Below, piece by piece: positions 1-11,885 of a DNA stretch of 60,000 nt. Each line of letters opens with the position of its first letter. Within the stretch, counting starts at the first letter, position 1. Source of the DNA: Polytrichum commune (taxonomy: Eukaryota > Streptophyta > Polytrichopsida > Polytrichales > Polytrichaceae); assembly GCA_950295325.1 (NCBI GenBank), contig OX485804.1, positions 69,294,033-69,354,032 on the forward strand, in the 5' to 3' direction. A program made the position numbers and the translations under genes. The notes below the pieces were generated by a model that was not told the DNA's origin, made no database searches, and worked only from the letters and a program-made list of their open reading frames with translations.

Positions 1-885
1 ACAAGCCAGAATATAGAGAGGCACCAACACAAAGCTTTAATTACATATTCACATGGAATCCCTCAAGTGCCATCTAAGAGGTGCTCTTTGAATTCCGTTA
101 ACATAGGATGAGTTGTGAACTTGAAAGCTCTAATGTAGGATGAAATTGCATGAACAAGCGGAGACCAAAAGGTTGCATGTTAACTAGATTGATCCTTTCT
201 ATGAGCTCTCAATCCCTCTTGTGTCAAGGAGAGCTTTAACCACACACTTGAAACATCACACAACTAGTCACTTAGTAAATGCAACTGCTAATCATTAAAA
301 CATTAACTCGATGCTCTAAAGTCACTACAAGCATATGCGTCCTATGCAATTGACTAATGTGATATTGGAAACTTGTTCTACGTCACTTTTAAAAACCTCC
401 AATCCACAACAACAGTAGGTTTGCATTGTTCTTTCGTCTACATAGGACGATAGCCTAGGACCCATATGTTGGTAGTGATTAATGTGTATGTAGGATAGAA
501 GTTGAAGGTGATGGCTCAAATGGGGTTTGGGTCCTCTCGGAGCTCATGGTGATCCTGTAAATCCACCCATTGTGGATAAAGGGGCTCTAATTGAATCAAG
601 GCTCCTACATGTTGAGGACCAATCATTCCAGTGGAATTCCACTAGCCTAATTTAAGGTCTCCAATGTCATTTTTCGGATCAAAAACCATCTTTAGATAAA
701 AACAAGTAGTTCCATACCTTTTTACCTTCCCAAGGGATCTCTAGCCATTAGAGACGGGGGAGGGGAGAGGGCTCAAAATGGGTGAGAGTGAGGTATTGCA
801 TACAAAATGTACTTCTCATTTGTCCAAAACAAAAAAAATTGAACCCCTATAAGTTTGTGGTTGATTCATCGCAGATGAATTGGAT
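1..885. other. No recognised feature
   Basis: AT-rich sequence. I see no coding signal, tandem repeat or family member here apart from weak CTCTAA-type similarities. Confidence 0.4.
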
Positions 886-1550
886 TAGGGTGAGTTTCCA
901 TGTAGGCCACTCACCCAATAGATTCTAGATAATAATTTGTTGGAGGTGTTCTCAAGTAGATAAACAAAAGCAAACAAGCAACCACATTTTGGTGACTTGC
1001 TAGAATGTGGAGGGCCATGGCCTTGGGCCACTAGCCTTCCATGCGCCCACCAAACACCTCAAAGAGCAAAAGTACGTTGGGACATACGAGCACCGCCCCC
1101 ACCAGGTTCCATCTACACTCTAAACTCCATAATGTCACACTTGTGGCAACCAAAGTGCTCGTGATATTAAGGAGGTTTGTAGTGTTAACATGGATCCACG
1201 ATAAAAAAGAGTGAATTAGTGTAGCATGTGACATTATGGAATAACACAAAGTCAACATTGCAATACTGCCAGCAATCACTCTGATGACAACGTGATGCGT
1301 GCGAGCGTGTGGTTTGAATTTATTTGGTGGTTCATTTCAATGTCCAAAACCACGATACATAAGAGACAAAAGTAACAATAAAAATTGAGATATAAATCGA
1401 TAACATATGTTCTCTAGGGTTTCAAGATATAAGAGAAGGAACGACATTAAGGAGGTTGACATTATAGCGTTTAGAATGTACATTTGTCCTCATTGCCACT
1501 AGAATACAGTGGGCAAGCGTGGCCTACATTGAAAACCCACCCTTAGACTA
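886..1550. repeat. Family E inverted pair
   Basis: TTTCCATGTAGGCCACTCACCC at 896 is inverted at about 1500-1545 (GGGCAAGCGTGGCCTACATT). Further single copies of this end are at about 5573 and 16525. The pair may bound a 660 bp element; its interior is unrecognised. Confidence 0.5.
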
Positions 1551-1616
1551 ATTTGGGGTATTTAAAGCTAATTCTAATGTCAAATCAATTCAAAAAAGGA
1601 ACCACATGACTGCAAA

Positions 1617-2006
1617 CTATATACCGTACCTGCATGGCCAATTCGGCACTTAAGTGCCGAATAATTATTTTAATTACTGCAAGGTCATTCTGCAGTTACA
1701 ACAATATTTTAATCATTATTCGACACCCATGAACAGTATTAACGGAAAATTCGGCATTATAACTGTAGTTTGTTATTTGTGTTACATTCATCCCTCCTCT
1801 TAACGCTTTAAGCTCAAAAATACTGTGATTTTTGTAGACAATATGTTTTCATGAAATAGTTCACAGTCTGCTGATTTCATCTATTTCGGCAATTCATTCA
1901 TGAATTTCATCAACTTTGGGCAGTGAGGCCTTGTATTTATCACGTATTTCGGCACCTCACAAAATGACTTATTTTCTGCTGAACTGGCCATGCAGATACG
2001 ATATAC
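1617..2006. mobile_element. Inverted-repeat insertion nested in a family D copy
   Basis: The ends CGTACCTGCATGGCCAATTC (1625) and its near inverse at 2000 (GAACTGGCCATGCAGATACG) bound about 376 bp. The flanks read as two halves of a family D element: GGTATTTAAAGCTAATTC to the left, GGATGAATGAGGGAAGTAC to the right at about 2043. A (GTAT)n run lies at 2011-2039. Confidence 0.65.
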
Positions 2007-2459
2007 ATATGTGTATGTATGTATGTATGTATGTATGTACATCGGATGAATGAGGGAAGTACGGTTGTATGTGATAATTGAATTCCCTTTGGCTCTTCAA
2101 AGTGGGAGTCATCACTTTCTCTTACTCACGGAGTCTGTGACAAAGCTACTTCGATTGTGTGTGTGCGATCCCAGCACAGAAGTCGGTTGCTGGGAGCCCA
2201 GCCCGGCCCTGACCCAAAATGTGGTGAGGAGGTTATGGAATCATCATACACACACACGGAAGCTGTATATAAAATTTGTACCTTATGACGCCGGGGGTGG
2301 GGTGGGGTTGTGGCCCAACATGATCACAAAGTCACTCTGTGGCGTCACCAAAAAATACTCTCGTCATTAAACCACTTTCGCCAGGCCCCCTGCTGCCATG
2401 CTTCCCGGGTACGAAATATCCCAGGTAGAAAGAAAAGAAAAGAAATTAAAACGTGGAAA

Positions 2460-2890
2460 ATGGTGAAATAAGCGGATTCGGCCACAGAGATATGGGGTTC
2501 AAATTTGTGTAATGTTGTTTCAGGACCAATGAGGAATGCAAGTTGTTTTGGTGGTTTTATTCCCTGTGAACAATTAGTGACATTTTTTCAAGAGGGGCAA
2601 GTGAGTCAAACCTTCTGCTTGTACAGTAGACTCTTCCTAATTTGAGCATCAAGATATCTTACTCTACATACGAATAAATGCATGCACAACGGTTAACTCA
2701 ATGGCATTCAAAAGTGATCTCAAGTGGTATGAAATAGGATCTATCTGGTCAATCACTGCATCCGGCCTATCACTCATCATTTTTGAACCCCCCCCCCACC
2801 CATTTTATAATTTAGTCATTTTGAGTTCACACAAGAATCATTGTACTCCTAGTCTAGTGCACCAATAGTGGTTATTTGCCATTTTTCATT
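2460..2890 (+). repeat. Family G repeat, copy 1
   Basis: A roughly 430 bp dispersed repeat with landmarks GATTCGGCCA, GCAAGTTGTTTYRT, AATTAGTSACATTT, AGTAGACTCTNCCTAATTTG, ACAAGAATCATT and CCTAGTCTAGTGCA. Same order at 20800 and 46310. No inverted ends or coding capacity. Confidence 0.7.
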
Positions 2891-3000
2891 TTTCTACCTT
2901 AATGAGCTACTTATACCGACAACCATGTGACTCGACTTTGTCCTCAATGAAACATCAACATTGAGGTTGGCAAGGTGACTTAGCTATGTTATGAACATCA

Positions 3001-3755
3001 TAGCTATGTGGGTGTTGTTTGGCTCATTTTCCATGTTCTCCAACTTCTACCAATTAGGTTAAGACAATGAACCTTGTGTTGCATTAGTAAATCTACGATT
3101 AAGCATAAGCAAAAATAAACCATATCAAAAATCGGACCTACTGTGATTTGGTAACGGTCATGTTTGTTGATTGCTACTAAATTGAATACATCTAGGTCCT
3201 CCCAATTATACTGACTCATGCGTGTGAAGTAGTAAATTAAAATTTGAAGTCGTAGTCCAATCTCTCTTAAACATGTATCTTTATGGTGTTTGATCTTTAT
3301 TCCTCACCAATACGCGCACCAATCAAATATAGGCATTTGATTAAGAAAAGAAACCGAATAACATAGATGGATCTTAAATGGTTACTTTTTTCAACTAGCC
3401 CACTTCTCCTAGGATATGAAACATGTGATTTGTATGAGATGGTCAACAAATCCAAATCAAGGCCACAACCACCTTGCTCACAATCCTCGGAGCTCATACA
3501 AATATCTTATTCTTTGTCAAAGAGAACATTCATATGCTCATTAAGTGGTCTTATAGAACCACCCCCCCCAAAAAAAAAACTATATTGACTATTCAACCTA
3601 AAATGGACATCATTTTTTAACTTGCTATCCAATCTCTTTCAAACACATGTCTTTTTGATGTCCGTTAATGAAACCACAACAAACCACATACCACTCAAAT
3701 ATAGGTGTCCTTTTAAAGTAAGTAAGCAAATTTGGGCGTGTCTACCTTACCTTAC
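3001..3755 (+). repeat. Family A' and A repeats in tandem
   Basis: 3001-3360 is A' (TGTTCTCCAACTTCTACCAA ... GTAGTCCAATCTCTCTTAAAC). 3361-3755 is A, with CACTTCTCCTAGGATATGAAA, GGAGCTCATACAAATATCTT, TCCAATCTCTTTCAAACACA and CACTCAAATATAGGTGTCC. A and A' share the last third. Confidence 0.68.
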
Positions 3756-3856
3756 TTCTTCATAAGAGTTCTGATAAGTTCTTCGTGAAGTTCTTCTTTC
3801 GCCAAATTCTAGGTAGTATTCATTTGTGCATGAAGTAGGCGGCTCTTGGTGTGTAA

Positions 3857-4359
3857 GGGCTACTTCACACACGAGCCAAGAGCCATGACCATGAAATTGT
3901 GAAAGCCCAAAAGAAAGTGTCCAAAGGCCGTCCCAAGACACCTCCAAAATCATGTAGTGTGGTCACGGACCTTCAAGTGTAGTGTGAAGTCATATGTGAC
4001 CGGGCCCCTCAACCAAATGCTATTTCAGTGAATGTCTATTTGCGCGGGTCCTCACACATGATAAAATAGAATAAATCAGCAGTTGTGAGCATTCGGAGTA
4101 CCATGGTCTCCCGGTTTTGTGTTAAACCTACGTCCAAGAGGTGGAATTTGAAAATAGTCCAAGTGACCATGAAACATGATCCATTCGATGCCATGTAGGA
4201 GGAATCCATGTAGACTTTACATCCATCGTGCATTCACACACTCCATTGGTCCCTCAAGCGTAGTGTGAAGCGAACTTGGACCAGCTCCGCCTTTTCCACC
4301 AATGAGAGTGCTTGAAATATGAAGGTCACGGGCTCTCAGTCTCGTGTGTGAAGTGGCCC
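3857..4359. mobile_element. Family C terminal-inverted-repeat element, copy 1
   Basis: Ends GGGCTACTTCACACACGAG and CTCGTGTGTGAAGTGGCCC, about 503 bp. Internal landmarks are GGTCTCCCGGTTTTG and CCATGAAACATGATCCA. It is in the opposite orientation to the copy at 38907. It is nonautonomous, with no transposase, and no clear target duplication. Confidence 0.8.
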
Positions 4360-7300
4360 ATAGTCCGTGCTGATCTGATGATGATACGGGTGCCGTATTT
4401 TTTGACTGAAGTTGGTTGTAATTCAGCTTCTGAGAATTATACTGGAAGTGACTTAATTAGGAGGTGGTAGTAGTAGTCGCACAAGCGAAGAGAACGTGCT
4501 AAAGTTATCTCCGTCACTTGATCTCCCTCGGCAGCCGCCGCCGCTGCTGTCGACAAGCTTATAAGTCACATAAGGTAACTTAGATGGGGTGCTCAAACCG
4601 TCACTTTAAGTATAGTGCATTAGATACTCTTGTATATTTCGAATTTTATTAATGATTTTTGTAAGCAAGTGAGTGACCGGGGCCGGGATTCCAATGCACC
4701 GAAATGTGTATTATTTGAATCCCGCACGTGAAAGTTACAAGAGTTCAAAGTTTTACTGGTAGATGAACCAAAACTAACACAAGAGTTTGATGTTAAGGAG
4801 GTGGATGTTCTCAAGAAAACTGTATACATATTTGTTGTGATCTACCTTATGGTAACTATAGTTTTAATTGTCTTTTTAAGTGGGCCAGCGCAACTAGTAT
4901 TATAGATAACCTTTATTTTGTTGGGTCTTCATACTATTATAATGATTTATATGATCTTGTCACTACTTCCCAACCACTAGTGTAGTAGATTTAGATATAG
5001 TGGCTGGGAACTGTTGGCAAGATCACGCAATCCTTGTAGTCCTTGATAGTAATTGAAAGAGGATTTCAACATAGTGTAGCATATACTTTTTGGACATTAT
5101 ATGAAGAAACTATGAATCTCAAAGTATTGATTGTAGATATGCCCAACATGACCTTAGGCTCTCGTGTCCAAAACATGTGCATTTATGGATTAGTTGGATT
5201 TTGAGGAATGACCATGTGTGAGCCATGTGGTCATTCATAACAAGATATGGCCAGTTCAACAATTGTAGACCAACTTCTAGTGTAGTGCATCCAAATTATT
5301 TGGAAACAAACCACCTACAATCAAAAGTGATGGATATTGGTAAGTATTGCTACGTGGAGCTTTTGATAGACCGCAAAGGGGGGTGGGGTCTCATGGGATC
5401 TTTTGTGAACACTGGGCTATGCACATCTTGTGGAGAACCCCCCCCCCCCCCAGTTTTCTCCTCTACCAATGAGGGCGTTCTCCATTCTTAATTCTTGGAA
5501 TGTTTTTTTATAAAGACACCATGCTCGTTGCCCCCCTCTTTGGGTGATGGTTGGTGTGTTAAGGGCTAGTTTTCATGTAGGCCGCTCGCCCATCAGATTC
5601 TAGTAGAAATGTGTATATTTATTCTTAACATAAGCTTGAAAGCTTTTATTGCATATATTCATCACAATTTCTTGAAATTTTAATGGTTCTAGATTGATTA
5701 TTAAAAAATCATGAAATTCACTAAATATTGCTACCATATTGATGTGATCTGAAAATCATTAGCAGACAATTCCTCTTTCAGGTACAATAAAAACAGAGCT
5801 CTAGAAAGCTTATTTTTTAGACGATCTAATGAAACCATAATACGCTCCAAGAAGTGAAGGATTAAGAATGAGAGAGTCGCATATTCATGAATCTACAAAC
5901 TACATTCCCGTGTTCCATAAACAAAACTCCGTTGTTGTGTAACGTTATGAAAAACTACATTGTTTTGCCAACTTCAACATGGGTTACCGTTCGGAAATTT
6001 GTGTTGCTTATAACTTTTTACCAACATTATCCTTTTTTACCAACTAACAGGATACTCTCAATCAAAAATGTTATAGCATTGCGTAACTCCAAATGGTAAC
6101 CCACACTAATTATACAAAACGGTGTTAGCCTTGCATGCTTCGACACTTGGGTTCCTCTTGACGTGCACTCTAGGGTGTTTCATGGTGACTCCCATTTGCA
6201 TATTTGATAATAACAAAAAAACCATTTTAGGCAAGAATCTTTTATGGGGTCGCTTCTGGGTGGCAAAAAAGGGTAAGTTGAGGCTTGAGTCGACCCTGAA
6301 CTTTTTGTATGATTCAGAAACCGCAATTTCATATAAGCTACTCCCTGCACACTGAAGTCAGTGTATCGCAGACCGTTACTCTTACTACTACTGCCGCACT
6401 ACTCCTGCTGACGGGAATGTTGTGAAGAAGTTAAAAACACAAATTGGCAGATTAAGTTAATTAGTCACCCGCAATTGCTGAAGTAGTTGTTGTTGTTTTT
6501 GTTTTTTCTATTTCTTGTACTGCAGTGACTCAGTCACAGCCGTAATGGCAAGAAAAGCGCGCTAACTTACTTAATCATCTCTCTCATCAATCAATCTCCT
6601 TCAATTTCACATGATAAGCTATTAAGTCAGTGCTCTGAGACAAATTCCCGATTCCCTGACCAGAATGCTTATCTTAAGTAGTTGCAATCTGTCTGTACTA
6701 TGGCCGATGGATTGTCACCGAATTCATCACGAAATGTGCAGTGGATTCATCAAACGGAGCCAGTGTCCGGGGAGATTTTTGGGCAAAATTTGATCAAATC
6801 CCAGTGCTTCCAAGTCCAACAATCTGTGATCTTTTGGGGTTTCATTTACTAGTTCTTTTGGTTACATGCTATGATCTTTTTGGGGTTTCCTTTATTAGTT
6901 TGAGGTATATTCCATAGATTCCTCGAATACGATCGTTAGCTTTCCTGACGATCTTGATCTTCAACCGGTTCATCTGTAATTAGCGGTCGATTCTCCTCAT
7001 TAGAAGTTATAATCCACTTCATTCAGACCGACTGAAATTCCAGTTTAAATTAATCAAAGTTAGTTTGGTCAGCACTGCACTTATACATCTGATTTAGTGT
7101 GGCCAACAATATTCGTCATCGAGCCACATAAACAATTTTGCAATCACATGGTGACAACTAGCGACGTTGGCATGTGACACTTCACTACAATCATGTGAAC
7201 CTTGGGTAAATGACTTGCGTTACTGGAAGAAATATGGAAACTTATTATTGTGGTAGATTTGTAGTTGTTTTTACTGATGTAGGTCAATTACCCATGACTC

Positions 7301-7788
7301 ATATGTTTGTAGTGCTTGTCGTTACATGACAAGTCGTGAAGATCACTCTCAAACACACGATGCATTAGATTTTGACGTCACTAAATCAGATGCTTAAAGT
7401 AACGAACAATGAATTATCATTAAGAAGAACTTCATGTCCAAGAGTTGTACTCTTGTAAACCTTTTCTTGGATCGCATGATACTGAAGTTGTTGTCTAATG
7501 GACAACAATTTGTCATGTTCATGAGCCGGAATTGCATAGGGTTTGCTCTTAATAGGTTGCAAAATAGATATGGTTGCCCTTAATAGATATGGTTGCCCTT
7601 AATAGATATGGTTGCAAAATTTATGTTGCATATCTACGAGCTTCTCATCCATCATTATGAAAACCGTGCTCGCTCCTTAATAGGTTTGAGGTCGAATCAT
7701 CTCAAAATGTGCCTCACTAGGATGATTTAGAATCCTCAAAGCTAATCTCAATGTCAAAAACATCAAGAAATAGCCTTTGGACTACACA
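4360..7788. other. Mostly unassigned intergenic DNA
   Basis: Contains a small GC-rich patch with CCGCCGCCGCTGCTG near 4530, a C run at 5440-5451, one family E end at 5573, and the short ORF at 6700. A direct repeat of TTAATAGATATGGTTGC lies near 7560-7620. No gene recognised. Confidence 0.4.
6700..6852 (+). other. Short ORF after a leader-like region, unrecognised
   Basis: A 50-codon frame starting MADGLSPNSSRNVQWIHQTE, preceded by CT-rich, leader-like sequence (about 6570-6625). No known domain, no clear splice continuation and no upstream repeat. It may be the first exon of a degraded gene. Confidence 0.2.
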
Positions 7789-8060
7789 CTAATTCATGGC
7801 ATTTTCTTGAGATGAATGAGGTACAATCAATTGCAAAAACCCCCTCTCTCCGGAGCTGGAGTACTGAAGCACCTGACACTGGAGGATTTCCTCGTGATTA
7901 AAATTTTCTCTCCTGCCCAAAAGGTTTTGGGAGGTTGAAAGTTGTGCATTAAAAGTTACATGTAGTTGAAGCTGCTGTACTAAAGGCTGAGCTGCTGCTG
8001 AATTTATCACGGAAGCTCCACTCAAATGCATGAGAAGAAAGCGGTGCACTTCCTTACTAA
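7789..8060 (-). other. Protein-like ORF fragment, unrecognised
   Basis: The minus strand reads VHRFLLMHLSGASVINSAAA and then PLVQQLQLHVTFNAQLSTSQ, with Gln-rich, non-repetitive composition unlike the neighbouring sequence. No family assigned and no start or splice sites convincing enough to call a gene. It ends where the 8060 foldback begins, so it could be a gene remnant cut by that element. Confidence 0.25.
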
Positions 8061-8890
8061 GTTGGGTATCATAATCAAAGCGTGCCCAATGTGGGCCTTA
8101 TGTGGTCACTCTTTGTAATTGGAAACCTATATTTGAGTGGTACATGGCATATGACATGCCCATGACTTGGTTTATAATAAAACCAATATATATATATATA
8201 TATATATGGACATCAAAATGACATGTGTTGTCATAAGATTCGACTATGTGTTTCAAATGTAGTCACCGTTTTAGTAAGGTCCATTAGTGAACATGCAATT
8301 GGGAGTGCATATCTATGTGACCGCTGAAAGAGGGGGAAAAAAATCTTCGCTTTGTATCACATCTCTGAGTCCGAAACTTGAAACGAGGGTTTGTGTGGCT
8401 CGCAATCGCTAAATGGATGGAACATTTCCCAATCCAACCCAATGGTCATATTTGTATGTGGAGTTGGAAGAACCCACAATAAAGCCATGTACCTTAATAC
8501 AAATATGGCCATTTGGATTGGATTTGGGAGTTCTCTCATCTAATCAACAATTAAGAGCCATGCATACCCTCATTTCAAGTCTAGGAGTCAGAGTTGAGAT
8601 GCAAAAGTTGGAAGAGGTTGAAGCGAAGTTTTTTCCCCCCTTCTTTTTCAACGGTCACATAGGCATGCACTCCCAATTGTGTGTTCAATACTCAACCTTA
8701 GTAGTATGAAGTCTACACCTATACAAGCAATCCAATCTCATCATGACACGTGTCAATGGACTGTTGTTTGTCCTTAACCAAAAACCTTGTCATACTTATA
8801 CCACTCAAAACTTAGGCGTTTTTATCAAGAAGAGTGACCACATTAAAGCCCACTACCTTACACATTGCCGACGTTGCCATAGTATGGCCA
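8060..8890. repeat. 830 bp foldback element
   Basis: Outer arm pairs: GGGCCTTATGTGGTCACTCT (about 8092) with AGAGTGACCACATTAAAGCCC (about 8830), and ATTTGAGTGGTACATG (about 8132) against the inverse of an ACCACTCAAAACTTA-like block. Inner pair: CAATTGGGAGTGCATATC against CATGCACTCCCAATTGTG (about 8298 and 8663). The centre (8405-8530) is also inverted around AACCCAATGGTCATATTTG/CAAATATGGCCATTTGG. A (TA)n run sits in the left arm (8186-8208). Confidence 0.75.
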
Positions 8891-8949
8891 ATGGATCAAC
8901 TCCTAACCTCTCGCTGATGCACAAGATGAAATTCTTCATCACAGACGGA

Positions 8950-9135
8950 GTGAGGGAATTATCACATACGAACAAAAGTGAACCTCTCATTCATCCAACA
9001 TAAACACTCGATCCCCCTGTAGATTTGTGACTGGTTTATCTCATATGACTTGGACTATATAGACTAACTTGGATCATTAAACCTAAGAACGATGTCAAAT
9101 CAACCCAACAAATAACATTTGGGTTGCATACTAGA
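8950..9135. repeat. Family D element, one-ended copy
   Basis: GGGAATTATCACATACGAAC and CTCTCATTCATCCAAC at the left, then CCCCCTGTAGATTTGTGAC and GATGTCAAATCAACCCAAC. The right inverted end is absent. It closely matches 18918-19100. Confidence 0.68.
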
Positions 9136-9399
9136 TTTTTCAAGGCTTTTACATGGGATAAAGAGAGCTACACTCACATATGCGATAATTCCCTCTCTCT
9201 TTCTCTCCCCGTCTGAGTCAGTTTGGGTTGCTGCATGTGCACTCCCTGACCCAAAATTAGGTCTCATAACCTACACATCTATAGCTGTGGATTGTTTTAT
9301 GAGGAAAAATGACTTGGTCACACTTTCAATACAGCAGCAAGGAATTGCCATTCAATGTTGAATGCAGTCCTAGTTGACGCTTTCCTTTCTGCTTATTTA

Positions 9400-9905
9400 T
9401 ATGCCCTCGAAGCCTACACTGAAGGGGAGGCTAATCTCCGTTTTGGGAACGGCGGTTTTGTTGAAATGGAGTTTGGTAAGCCAAGGTAAAAGGATTTTGG
9501 TTCTGACATGCGTCAATATTTCGAGGAGCTTAGTTTTAAGGTTGGTCTTTCTTTTATTGGGTTACGACCATCTGTTTCTGATCGGAGTTGAAAACGGACG
9601 TTCATATCCAATAAAAGAGGGAGGAACCTTGAAACTAAGATCCTTAGAGAACCGGCGCGTGTCAAGGCTATACTTCATTTACCTTGGCTTACTAAACTCC
9701 GTTTCGACAAAACCGGCATTTTCAAGTGGCGATTGGTGGACAAAGGGGAAATATTTTGGGCCTTGACGTGTGCCTAATCTTGAAGAGCTTGGTTTCATGG
9801 TGTTTCTCTCTTAGTAGATTTTGGTAAAATACTGTCCATTTTCAACTCCGATTGAAAACGGAGGTTGGAAGCCTTACAAAACTGCCATTTTGGATTGGGA
9901 ATTGG
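9400..9905. repeat. Family B foldback copies
   Basis: 9400-9775 is an inverted-repeat element whose arms carry AAGGTAAAAGGATTTTGG-type sequence, TGACATGCGTC and GAGCTTAGTTTTAAGG and their inverses; the loop side has CGGAGTTGAAAACGGACG. A second partial copy overlaps its right end (about 9755-9905). It matches 14487-14745 and 50125-50450. Confidence 0.7.
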
Positions 9906-10101
9906 AGATGGATAACACTACCTAATCAAGCAGCTAGTTGCAAGAGTGTTGTGCCCTATCATTATCTTCCACACGTGGCTAAGTCCAATCTGTTGTCTGA
10001 CCAAGGCCAAACTTTGGCTCATTTTGGAGACCGCTTTTAGATCAACACTCACTTAGCCTATAGTCGGAGTCCACTCAACGAGCGAGTTACTAGTGCCATA
10101 G

Positions 10102-10337
10102 AATCACAACACATATGTGGTTGGCTCGAGTTGACTGCCAAATTTTCAAGCTAGAGCCAAAAATGAGGGACCAATCTAGACTCACAACATAGATGTGGCC
10201 GGTTCTGATTGGCTACAGAAAATTTCAAGACAGAGCCAAAAAAGAAAGACCAATCTAGAATCACAACATATATGCAACTGGTTCCGATTGGCTGCTGAAT
10301 TTTTCAAGGAAGAGCCAAAAAAGAGAGGCCAATCTTG
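10102..10337 (+). repeat. 78-80 bp tandem array, three units
   Basis: Starts at 10102, 10180 and 10259 with AATCACAACAYATAT-like sequence. Each unit then has GGTTSKGATTGGCT-like, TTTCAAG and AGAGCCAAAAA blocks, and ends near CCAATCT. Confidence 0.8.
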
Positions 10338-10355
10338 AAACCAAGCTCCCCAAGG

Positions 10356-10870
10356 TTAGGAGGGAAGAAAGAGAGAGAGAGAGGAGAGAGATGTGTGTGT
10401 AGGCATGGGAAGAAGGGGAGGATGATGATGATGGTGATGGTGGGGTGGGAGGGGAGAGGAGAGGATGGGCGTCGGAGGAAGTTGAGGTAACGTAGTTATC
10501 ATGTCCCTTGATCTCTTCAATCTCAGGAGTCTGCTGCTGCTGCCTCTCATTCCTAAGTTACCACATACTCACTGCCTGCACCCCCCTTCCCTGCGCCGCT
10601 TCTGTCCTCTTGTCGCTTCGCTGCCAAGGGAAGGGAAGCAAAAGGAAAGGAAGTGCCTCCGGGGAAGCGAGGAAGGAACTTAGGGGCTCAAAAGAAGCGA
10701 ACTATATTGTAGCCCAGGGGCACTGCCTCACACTCATCCCAAATCTGTCAACACCTCCTTCACCACCTTGTTGTTGTTGTTGATCGTCGTCATCTTCATC
10801 TGTACCATCTTTCATCAACTTCCTGCTCAGCTGGTGTGGAGGTCTTTCGCAGGCTGTTGTCAATACTGTA
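10356..10870. promoter_or_regulatory. Purine/pyrimidine-rich region upstream of the Cys-rich gene
   Basis: 10356-10480 is strongly purine-rich on the + strand, with a (GA)n run at 10371-10393 and GATGAT repeats. It is followed by CT-rich sequence to about 10620 and GTTGTTGTTG near 10770. Such strand-asymmetric stretches often mark plant promoters and leaders, but I cannot place a transcription start. The short ORFs in this segment are low-complexity. Confidence 0.3.
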
Positions 10871-11480
10871 TGTTCATTTCTTTGGAGGGAATTTTTGTGT
10901 AGAGCTCCCATTGCCTTTCTTGAAGTTACGCTCTTTGAGTCCGGCTTCCTTTGTTCTTTGAGATTGCTACATTGGGGACTGACCCACTGTGCTGGAGGCT
11001 TCTATGTTGTGTATGTTGAGCTGAAGGTGCGCATTGCATTCTCGACTCACATTGTATGAGCGGGAAGATTGAAGATTTTCGGAGCAGATTTTTTGGCTCG
11101 GGCGTCACTCCCGTTGCCATTGCCATTCTTCTTCTTCTTCATCTTCTTCTTCTGTTGTAGAGGAACCAAGCCAATCCATCCCGAACACTAAGTTCCTGTT
11201 CTCAACTGCATATTCGTTCCTCCCTCTTTTGTTTGGAACAAAAATTTATGTGGAGCTCCATTGCCTTTCTTTACCCTCCTTCAATCCTTCCTTTGTTCCT
11301 TTCAGATTGCTACATTGGGAACGACCCGCAGTGGTGGATTTCTCTCCTGAGCTGAAGTCAGGATTGGCTCACACTGTATTTCTCATTCTCGACTCACATT
11401 GTGTGACTGGGACTATTGAAGATTTTCGGAGCAGGTTTTCTGGGTTACGACATTCTGGTAGCCGCTGCCACTATCTTGCT
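10870..11480 (+). repeat. 350 bp-offset duplication in the 5' flank of the Cys-rich gene
   Basis: 10870-11135 and 11224-11480 are two diverged direct copies. The shared blocks TTGCCTTTCT (10911 and 11261) and GAAGATTTTC (11071 and 11417) are offset by about 350 bp. Between them lies a CTT-rich stretch ending in TGTTGTAG. If this part is transcribed it would be a duplicated 5' leader with several short upstream reading frames. Confidence 0.7.
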
Positions 11481-11885
11481 TGCAATTTCCGTCAGCATTT
11501 GAGAAACCTCTCACAGACACAACAGCAACAAACAATCCACCGAGGCATGTGGGTTAGGCTAGGCTCCTGTCTCCCAAACCTCTTTGTTAAAACGGAGAAG
11601 AAAGCCCTCCAAAAGGTGAAGCCGGTGTTGATGCATTCTTGGGAATGATCTGCGAGATGTTCAGGATGCCGGGCCAAGATTGGCGATCTTCGTACCTGCT
11701 GTAACCACTTTGGGATTGTGAAGGTTGGCAGTTTTAGACCAAAAAAGTTCAACACAGATAGATAGCCTCCGGGACGTCGATGGCGTAGGAGAGCTCTTCT
11801 TTGTAGCATTCCCCGGAATCTTGCGGCGGGTCATTTCCTTTGTGGAGAGTTTTTCTTTTTGTCGAATTCAGCAAGTGGGTACAGT

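Noticed and set aside
4036-4233. ORF resembling one at 38998-39192
   Set aside because: Peptide similarity follows from both lying in family C elements in matching frames; no transposase-like motif and many copies have stops.
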